Positions 55,881-64,000 of a stretch of 64,000 nucleotides of DNA are shown piece by piece. Every line of letters begins with the position of its first letter. Position 1 is the stretch's first letter. The notes beneath the pieces are model-generated. The model was not told the origin of the DNA and made no database searches. It was given only the letters and a program-made list of their open reading frames with translations. The position numbers and the translations under genes were made by a program. Source of the DNA: Absidia repens (lineage: Eukaryota > Mucoromycota > Mucoromycetes > Mucorales > Cunninghamellaceae); NCBI GenBank assembly GCA_002105175.1, contig MCGE01000009.1, positions 1,240,001 through 1,304,000 of the forward strand. Direction: 5' to 3'.

Positions 55881-57581
55881 TCACTTTGAACTAATATAAT
55901 GTGATAATGTTGATATGATACGCTTTTGCCACAAAGAATCCATCAAGAAGGAGGCATGATCCAATCCAGTCATCATTTCAGTATTGATGCCATTTTCCAC
56001 CAAATAGGAATTGACGCGCGTTGAGTTGACAATATTATCAAATTCGGACAAATATATTTTGGTGTGGGGCGGCATCGGGGTGGTGGCCAAAATGGACGTG
56101 GAGCAGGATGGTGAGGGCGGTAATGACCCTAAGTTCCTTTTGTGACTTTTGCGTTGGTCAGTAGTCGTTGTTGGTGTCACATACAAAGCGCATTGGAACC
56201 AATAAAAGTGACGAGAGATATAATGGGAAATATACAATTCGCTTGAAGCAAAGTATTTGACGACGGATTCACTGGCTGTTTTTGGTGTTCGATATACAAA
56301 GTTGGTACAACTAAATAAAAAAAAAAAATTCATATTAGCAATTTTTCCATTTGATTTTTATTTTTTAAAAAAAAAAACTTACATGTCATTGTAGTGTAAC
56401 ATAAAGCAGATAGGATCCAATAAAACTACGCCCGCCACCGTTTTAGGTAAATGTTGAAGTGTCCAAGAGGCCACTGCGGTACCAAGAGAATGTGCTACAA
56501 AAACAGCATTCTGACAGTCGTGACGATGAAGCATTTGTTGTATATCATGACTGATTTCTTGCATGGTGGGCACATCTTCGATACATCGCATAGCTATAAA
56601 TGGCAATTCGATACAAAAAATTGGGACGTCTAGCTGCATCAGTTGATGAATAAAGGGTGTATAGCACATGAGTCCAGCACCAATACCATGAATAAAGACA
56701 ATGGGTTTTTTGCTTCGATCACCATCACGGAACCAATAAGAGATTCTTTCAGCATCCATCTTATTCGAAGGAATTTCCACAAGCTGATTCCATAAAAAAT
56801 CTGAATCGATCACAGCTTCGGGTCCATATTTTTTCATTCCATAGTGACCTTGCAATACAGCTACTCCATAGAGAAAATTCAGGACCTGAACACCTACGTA
56901 AAAGACAAGTGGCCGGTGGTAAGCGTTGATCGGATCCAAATTGAGTCGCCGAGAATGTATGTGTTGATTGTATCCATTTGGAAATTTGACTTGAAATTTC
57001 CTTTCTACTTTGCCGATCATCCAGTCAATTTCCTTAACAAGTTCGGAATGCTGCAGTACATCCTCCAACGGTGCTGTAAAGAATGCCCAAGATACCCTGT
57101 TACCGAAAAAATAAATGTTTAGTCAAATTCAAAGAGGTGACGATGAAGTGGGGCAGTTTTACCATTCAACCACATTTTCAAGGTATATTTCTTCAAATGC
57201 AGGCACCACAGCTGGATGTTGACCATCTTTTTTGATAAACCAGCCCGGGAGCCATTCTTGGACGTTGTTGACATTGGCAATACAAAGAGTGACCAAAGAC
57301 CGACGTTCCTTCCGAGTAAGTGTATTCCCACTGGACCCCCGATGTTGCATTCGGTTTCGAGTGACTTGGAAGAAGATATAAAACATCACTTCGGTAGCAA
57401 GCCAATAATGCATCGTTACTGGTAATAGATAATAGTCACCCCCATATGTCAAAGTCGTTGATGATGTATGTGTCACATAAATATAATATATGAAATAAAC
57501 AAATGCACAGGGAGCTATAGCTGTCTGGCATAATGCTAATGTATATATAATCAGTCGTGATAATGTATGATCAGGAATCAT
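55881..57581 (-). CDS. Membrane-anchored alpha/beta hydrolase
   Basis: Three exons: 57581-57163, 57096-56383, 56310-55881 (520 aa), phases 2 and 2. The N-terminus has two hydrophobic segments (LIIYTLALCQTAIAPCAFVYF; YWLATEVMFYIFFQV). The catalytic half shows an oxyanion HG (IVFIHGIGAGLMCY), the nucleophile Ser in FVAHSLGTAVASW, LLDPICFML after it, an acid candidate in LSEFDNIVN and the catalytic His in GLDHASFL. This fits a serine hydrolase on an internal membrane, with lipid or ester substrates likely; the substrate is unknown. The 5' end is an ATG followed by IPDHTL; upstream in-frame codons are closed by TGA. Confidence 0.85.
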
Positions 57582-57969
57582 ATGGTATGAGTCATATATA
57601 TATATATATATATGTATAATTTTGGTAGAGGAAGGTAAAAAAAAAAAAAAAAGTGGAAAAAAAGGGAAGAAAATATCTGGAAACTAAAAACACTGGTTTC
57701 CAATTTAAAGGAAAAAAATATATTTCAATCCCCGAATAACACCCCAAACCCCCTCGTTTCATTAACCCTCGAGTCGGATATTGGATCCTGCTCAACCCCC
57801 CATTTTTTCAACAATGACAACCTATCTAACAATCAAATTTCAAAATACGTATGCTATAAGGAGAATTTTTATTTCAACAATTGATCTAAACTATTCTATA
57901 ATCTAACTTTATAAAAAATAATACATACTTTATAACTATGGACTAAACTACAAGCCAAAACCAATCAAG
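57582..57969. other. Intergenic region with (TA)n
   Basis: 5' flank of the hydrolase gene with (AT)n at 57596-57613 and an A run at 57639-57653. No gene was recognised. Confidence 0.4.
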
Positions 57970-58124
57970 TCAAGGGCTGAGATACAGCACTGGGGAATCT
58001 TCGTGTTGCTTAAAAATCATCATTCCATCATCAATTGCCCAAGCTTCTTTACCCAACATCTGTCGTATTGTCTGAGTCATTCTAGGCACCGCATTATTGA
58101 TAAGGCTGGGTCCACCATAGACCA
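57970..58124 (-). pseudogene. Isolated C-terminal exon-like fragment (AWAID motif)
   Basis: A 51-codon minus frame follows an ATAAG acceptor-like site and ends in TGA. It reads VYGGPSLINNAVPRMTQTIR, QMLGKEAWAIDDGMMIFKQH and ends VLYLSP. It resembles the fragment near 48.65 kb (AWAIDYGG preceded by a similar helix). Upstream plausible exons were not found; a T29 run (58185-58213) interrupts the area. Confidence 0.3.
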
Positions 58125-58181
58125 CTTATACTTCATGGGATCATCATCTGCCAAGCTATCCGATCGTCAACCTCCACACCC

Positions 58182-58217
<36 letters not shown>

Positions 58218-59403
58218 CCGAGAGTTTCTTGCCTTCATGCTGATATAGTCTTAACCATTTACCGTGTCAAATGTCTTGTGGTGCTGATCCAAACATTGTA
58301 ATGACTGTGAACTCTTCCCACCCCACCTCACTTCCAAGAGATATATGCCATCTTTTTTTTCTTTTTCATTTTACCGACAACTATTGGCAATTGTCTTTCT
58401 GTATGAATGCTGATGATATGGCTTTTAAATGTGGATCTCGACTCTATACCAAACTCAAGAGAGACAAAAAAAAAAGGTAAATAGGTGAGTGAGCAATTAA
58501 GCGCATCATGTAGTAGCATCATAATTTATGTCCGTTCCTGTCCTGTACGATCCAATCACACCCTTCCCCCTGATAGACAATCACACCTCGTTGCTCATTG
58601 AATGACTTCATTTTTTTCTCCTTATTGACTTACTTCTGCACAGCAAGGGCACACATAGCTCGGTGGTGCATACCTAAAATTTTTAAACAGCTTCCAGTTA
58701 GTCGCTTCCATAGTACTAACCCTGTGTTGGATATTTTTATATAATAAGACTTACTATATATAGCCGAAATCCTTCTTATGCAATATGACCTAAATGCCTG
58801 TTTGTTTGGGTTCGCCTCGTTAACCAATACTATGTCCAAGAACTATCCGTTTCAACACACTCTACAGTACAGTACTGTGATAAAACATATGCTTTTCGAA
58901 TTCTTGATTTCCTATAAGAAAATAAAACGGTAGACATCAAATCAGCTGTACTATACTTTATTTTCAATTGTATGATATTACCAGTCAGAGGCATCCATTG
59001 GCAGTTTCAATTCCTCTGGAAATCTGTTCCAAGATCAACTCCGTATCTGAGATGATCATATGCTTTCTGTGTAAAAACTTAACATTCTAAGTCGCTGAAA
59101 ATAAAGGAGGGACTTACAGGAAGGAAAAAAGAGGAGGTACTAACAGATGAGAAGACTGAGTAAAACCAGGAAGAAAAAAAAAACATTTTATGTTTTTGGT
59201 TGATTGTTTTGTCTTTCTCATTTTGGGTTGAAGATTTACACTCCGCCATATGCGCGTTTACATTTATAATTTTGGATTTTCATACCTTTTTCTTTCTTTC
59301 TTTCTTTATTTTTAATTTATAACTTATATTCATATTTATATTATATTATCTACTGTTATCTTTTTTTTCTTTCTCTCTTTTTTTTTTTTTTTTGTTACAA
59401 ACA
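58125..59403. other. Intergenic region upstream of chitin synthase
   Basis: No intact gene was recognised. It contains a T29 run (58185-58213), small ORFs without support, and a T/CT-rich leader (59285-59400) immediately before the chitin synthase ATG. Confidence 0.4.
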
Positions 59404-60673
59404 ATGTCTTCCGGTAAAAAGCAATCATCAGAATCCGATGGTTTGGTCACTTCCTGGATCTCAGCACTAATTTTTGGAGCCGATGACAGTAAACCAAGAC
59501 CCTCATCAATGGAACCCTCAACAGCGAATCCATCAGTAGATATTACAGCATCTCCCCAGCAGCGTCCCCTGTCTCATCCACAACCATCATCAACACCAAG
59601 CGGTCGACCTTATCCACATAATCAAGCATCACGTCTGCCTAGGCCGTTACCAGTGTCACCTCCTCCGGCAGCAATAGCCAATTCGACCTATCAGCAGCAA
59701 CAACAGCTACAACAACAACAACGTACTTCAATGTTGACCAGCCCATATCACCATCTTCCTCCATCAATGACTACAGACATGCCTAGACTGACCACTCCTC
59801 CACCGTTTCCTCCCACAGCGTCACATCCGCTACCACCACCACCAGTCTTGCAACAAGAAAGACGATTCCCTTCTTTATATGACTCTGATGCTACTCTTCA
59901 TAGTGAATATAATACAACTGCACCAATGGATTTCAATGATAGCAATAGTACTGACGACGACAATAATAATGATGATGGCACCCACCAACAACCACCCGGA
60001 TTACTAGCAACCACTAGCAGCGACGGGAAATCTATGCCAATATCAACAAAGCATTATGGCCGAGCACCGTTAAGAACAACAAGACGATACGCGACGAAAA
60101 GAATGCAATTGACACGAGGAAATTTGGTGCTGGAAAATGCCGTGCCAATGACATTGCTAAGTCAGGTGCCTCGAAAGGATGATCACGAATTCAAAAAAAT
60201 GAGGTACACCGCAGCCACTTGCGATCCTGACGATTTTGTAGAGACAGGATTCAAGTTACGCCAACAATTAAATATACCAAGGGACACCGAAATTCATATT
60301 GTCATCACCATGTACAATGTAACTCAAGCAAAAAAAAAAAGAAAAGAAAATGGATAAGGGTTACTCATTTGATTTTTTATCTATAGGAAGATGAATTTTT
60401 ATTTGCCAGAACCATGCATGGTGTCATGCTTAATATCAAAGAACTATGTGCTATGGATCATTCTAAAGTGTGGGGTCCTGAAGGGTGGAAAAAGGTGGTT
60501 ATCTCTATTGTTGCGGATGGTCGCAAAATCATTCAACCTCGCGTCCTGAATATGCTGGCTGCCATGGGTGTGTATCAAGAAGGATTGGCCAAAAACATCG
60601 TGGACAATAAACCTGTTACTGCCCATATTTATGAAGTAAGTTGGCTTTTTGGCCGTTGTTTCTTTGTGAATGG

Positions 60674-60707
<34 letters not shown>

Positions 60708-63062
60708 GATTGCTCCGTTCCCCCTCCCTTTTTTTTGAAAAAAAAAAAATAGTATACCACTCAAATCTCGTTTGACGACAAATTGAAACGCCGCGGTGCA
60801 AGTAAGGTAAAACTGCTTCCCCACGTTCTGTTTCTTTCTCTTTTTCTTCTTTTGTCCTTCTCACTCATTTACTTCCCCCCCCCCTCCTGTTATGCAATGG
60901 ATAGGGTATTGTGCCCGCCCAAATCATCTTCTGCCTCAAGGAAAAGAATGCGAAAAAGATCAACTCTCATCGTTGGTTCTTCAATGCCCTAAGCCGATCC
61001 ATTCAACCCAAAATCTGCATCTTGTTGGACGTTGGCACTCAGCCTGGACCAGGCAGTATCTATCAATTATGGAAAGCTTTCGATCGCGATCCTTTGATTG
61101 GTGGTGCTTGTGGTGAAATCCGCGCTATGTTGGGGCCTGGCTTTCGATATCTTTTGAATCCTCTTGTGGCTGCCCAAAACTTTGAATATAAGGCAAGTGC
61201 AGTATATATATATATATATAGATATACATAGAACAGGGACATCGTCATATGATATCATTGACTCACTTTTTTTTTTTTTTTTTTTAGATGTCCAATATTC
61301 TTGACAAACCTATGGAATCTGTTCTTGGATATATTGCTGTCCTACCTGGTGCGTTTTCAGCCTATCGATATTGTGCTATACAAAATGATGTGAATGGCAA
61401 TGGTCCACTAGAAAAATACTTCAGGGGTGAATCTTTACACAGTCATCATGGCAAAACTGGTCAACGTAATGGTAGCGGGTTATTCGAAGCAAATATGTAT
61501 TTGGCGGAAGATCGCATCCTGTGTTTTGAATTGGTGGCCAAAAAGGATGAACGATGGCTCCTTCATTACTGCAAGTCTGCCTCGGCCACAACTGATGTCC
61601 CTGATCAATTACCCGAATTCATCTCACAAAGGCGGCGATGGCTCAATGGAAGCTTTTTTGCGGGTGTGTATGGTTTGTGGAATTTTGCCTCTCTGTGGCG
61701 AAGTCGACATTCTGTTACTCGGTTGGTGTTACTGTCCATCGAAGCGGCTTTCAATGTCATCAATCTTCTCTTCAGTTGGTTGGCGTTGGTAAGGATAAAA
61801 ACGAAAATGAAACACAAATAATATTTTTGAGGCACTTGTATGAGCTGACACTTGGTCGCATTGCTTATTTTATCTATCGATGACTCTATAGGCGAATCTG
61901 TATATTACTTTTTATTTTATCACCAAAAGCTTGGCAGATCCTTCAACGGACCCTTTTGGCAATGGATGGGGTGGCCGACTATTTGATGTTTGTCGGTTTA
62001 TTTACATGTTTATGATTGTGGTTATTTTTATTTGCTCCATGGGGAACCGACCTCAAGGGTAAGTTTAGAAGATAAAAAAAAAACAGATATGTATTGAGAT
62101 TATACAACACAAATGTTAACTCCATTTATTTGGTACTGTAGAGCACGATGGCTTTTTATGGGATGTTTGGCGGGATTCTCTGTAATTATGGCATATATGA
62201 TTTTTGCTTCTTGTTGGTTGGTTTACAAAGGTATATCCGCTGCTGCAACAGATCTCAAGTGGACTAATGATACTGGCGAAAATGTGTTGATGGTCCTACG
62301 AAATGACAATTTACGTAACATGGTAATCTCCATCATGGCAACCTATGGGCTCTACTTTATCTCTAGCGTGATGTACCTTCAACCATGGCATATTTTCACA
62401 AGCTTACCTCAATATCTTCTATTACTCCCTGGTTACGTAAATATCTTGAACATTTACGCCTTTTGCAATACACATGATGTCAGGTAAAAACGAGGGAATG
62501 AATGCGTATAAAAGAAAAAGATCTATACGGAAATGAAATGATGACTCAATTTTTATTTTTTACTTTCAGTTGGGGAACCAAAGGGGATAATGGCGTTGCA
62601 AAAGATCTTGGTGTCGTTACCAAAGTATCCAAAGATGAAGGCGAAGTGGAGTTGGAACTGCCAACAGATCCTCAAGACATTGAAAACCAATATGGTGCTG
62701 CTTTGATGGAACTGGAAAGAAAAGTGACTCCTCCTCAGGTAGGAAAAACGACAAAACCAGACCTTGAGGTGGCATGAAAGTTGATTGCTCTTTTTTTTTT
62801 TTTTTTTTGAAAATAGTCGAAACCAAGTTTAAATCAAGACGATGGATACCGATCCTTTAGAACACATCTGGTACTCGTTTGGCTGGCGTGTAATGCTTTC
62901 TTGGTAGCTTTGGTTACATCGACTGAATATGACACTCTTTTTATTCCATCTGCTGGAAATACCTACATGTTGGTGATTTTATGGACAAATGCTGGTTTGG
63001 CGGCCTTTAAATTTATCAATGCTGTGATTTTCTTGATTCTCAAGGTCTTTAGTAGTACTTGA
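59404..63062 (+). CDS. CHS: Chitin synthase (division 1, class I-III type)
   Basis: Nine exons: 59404-60318, 60387-60635, 60753-60806, 60905-61192, 61288-61788, 61892-62058, 62142-62483, 62570-62738, 62817-63062 (976 aa). The enzyme polymerises UDP-GlcNAc into chitin at the plasma membrane. The N-terminal ~230 aa are Pro/Gln-rich disorder. Then come the CS1N-like region ([20 protein letters not shown]), [34 protein letters not shown] donor-binding strands, [32 protein letters not shown] at 576-578 and the catalytic QRRRW at 616-620. Membrane spans follow, and the last exon adds two helices. The fourth intron uses a GC donor (AAG|GCAAGT at 61193). Start [10 protein letters not shown] follows a T-rich leader. 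Confidence 0.97.
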
Positions 63063-63592
63063 TTATTTATATATTGTATTTACTTTAGCTTGTTGTAGTT
63101 CATATTTTTTTCTACTATTTTTGTATGATGTTTTTTTTTTCTATGTATTAGCTTGCATTTTTTTCTTTTTCTTTTTTTTTTTTTTTGACCTTACCAATAA
63201 AATATAGAGGGCTGATTTATTTGAATTTTTTTGTCTGCAAGTGTTGTGGAGTGAGGTTAAGGGATCGTATAAATTGCTGCGTAAGATTGCTTCTATTTTG
63301 TGCATAGACCATCGCCAACGTTTCTCGTATAACGTGTCACAGATGGATCACAGCATAGGCGCAAAATAATATAATAAAAAAATATTTCATGAGTTTATTG
63401 AATAGTAAAAAAAAGGCAGATCAAATTGTATGTGGGGAAAAATGCATAAACAAATAATATGGGCATAGAATAAATGGGAGTATTATCATAATAAAACTAC
63501 AGAAAATGAAATAAAATTGCATGGACTTATGTTGATGTCAAAATTTACAGAAATTTGGATGTACGATATATAAGTGAGATAAAAATAAAATG
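63063..63592. other. Tail-to-tail intergenic region
   Basis: 3' flank of chitin synthase (AATAAA at about 63197) converging on a minus-strand ORF. No additional gene was recognised. Confidence 0.45.
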
Positions 63593-63787
63593 TCAAGAGC
63601 ACCGTCGAATATCGTAATAGTAGCCACTGATATACAAGGAATTAACCAAGGATCGATAATACACCTGTCCAATGGATGTATTAATCCATCCTTCACCAGA
63701 GCAGAACCATATTTTTTCGATCTGTTTTTGAGATGCAGCGTCAAAAGCGTGCCATCTTGAACCAGCATAATACATCCAGTGAACCAT
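63593..63787 (-). CDS. 64-aa WWE-domain-like protein
   Basis: Single exon from ATG 63787 to TGA 63593. The whole protein fits the WWE pattern: an early W.Y (HWMYYAG), RW at 11-12 followed by FDAASQKQIEKIW (WWE core: W..f......IE..y), then a gap and GQVYYRSLVNSLY, ending YYYDIRR (family: y.idf..m.q.n..t...r.vrR). WWE domains bind poly(ADP-ribose) or iso-ADP-ribose and normally sit in ubiquitin ligases or PARPs. Here nothing else is attached, and no splice sites suggest extension in the window. It could be a stand-alone reader or part of a gene reaching past the window end. Confidence 0.6.
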   Translation of the reverse strand: MVHWMYYAGSRWHAFDAASQKQIEKIWFCSGEGWINTSIGQVYYRSLVNSLYISGYYYDIRRCS

Positions 63788-64000
63788 GTTTATTAACGAC
63801 AGTAAAAATATATAATAGTAATATTGAGGTTATATTGATGAAAGGGATGTAGCGTAGGGGAGTGACTAATGAATTTTCAGCCTAATCTATGAAGTTAAAA
63901 AAAGGGGAATCTTGTATGATCATGCTCTTATATACATATTCTTGTATTGAAAAAAAACTTTATCAAGTTGTCATTTTATTTTTAGCTATGCTATGCTGTG
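63788..64000. other. Window end, 5' side of WWE ORF
   Basis: AT-rich sequence upstream of the minus-strand WWE ORF. No feature was seen; the neighbouring gene, if any, lies beyond the window. Confidence 0.35.

Noticed and set aside
63538..63768. 76-aa alternative minus ORF overlapping the WWE ORF
   Set aside because: It is in another frame and starts at a non-ATG codon; the ATG-started frame carries the WWE pattern.
1..64000. tRNA, rRNA or snRNA genes
   Set aside because: I looked for TTCRA-type B boxes with matching acceptor stems and for rRNA-like GC-rich blocks and found none; a covariance-model scan would be decisive.

Overview
This window is eukaryotic nuclear DNA from a filamentous fungus, most likely an early-diverging lineage (Mucoromycota, probably Mucorales). 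The signs are AT-rich intergenic DNA full of poly(A)/poly(T) runs, genes split by many short GT-AG introns (mostly about 45-180 bases, donors usually GTAAGT-like), fungal-only families (class I-III chitin synthase, Bni4-like protein, Efr3, Pex24/Pex30-type dysferlin protein), and Ser/Gln/His/Asp low-complexity tracts. The species assignment is inference. I saw no rRNA, tRNA, CRISPR, operon or prokaryotic signal.

Layout. 0.3-7 kb: a single-pass membrane protein with a C-terminal PPAY motif; a PRL-type tyrosine phosphatase; an anillin/Bud4-like C2-PH protein with an apparent frameshift; a DUF2461 protein. 7-15 kb: a GAF-type free-methionine-sulfoxide reductase; a large Ser/Pro-rich protein with a Bni4-like C-terminus (second apparent frameshift); an ankyrin-repeat protein. 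15-21.7 kb is gene-poor, with decayed coding fragments and one copy of a dispersed repeat. 21.7-33.5 kb is dense: G-protein gamma subunit, PRPP synthetase, alpha/beta hydrolase, secreted HExxH metalloprotease-like protein, an unrecognised small protein, and 12-exon EFR3. 33.5-37.2 kb: a repeat copy and a decayed multi-exon gene. 37.2-47.4 kb: alpha-arrestin, a secreted protein, another repeat copy, a C1-transmembrane-dysferlin protein and an amino-acid transporter. 47.4-64 kb: a GPI-tail exon, TFIIS, a secreted acidic protein, the fifth repeat copy, a JTB homologue, a second alpha/beta hydrolase, a nine-exon chitin synthase and a 64-aa WWE-domain ORF.

Several genes share a cell-surface/cortex theme: Efr3 (PI4-kinase scaffold), an arrestin and a single-pass protein with PPxY motifs (Rsp5-type ubiquitin ligase ligands), an anillin-like cortical protein, a Bni4-like PP1-targeting protein and chitin synthase (in yeast Bni4 localises chitin synthesis). 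This is probably coincidental neighbourhood, not an operon. Nothing suggests a horizontally acquired cluster.

The most notable unexplained structure is a repeat family of about 0.95 kb present five times (three plus, two minus). It has promoter-like DNA (a CACGTG box then a pyrimidine tract), a highly conserved core of about 170 bases with a GGG-GAAA-CCC hairpin, and reiterated AATAAA-type boxes downstream, but no ORF. Exon boundaries were placed by eye from splice consensus, reading frame and family conservation.
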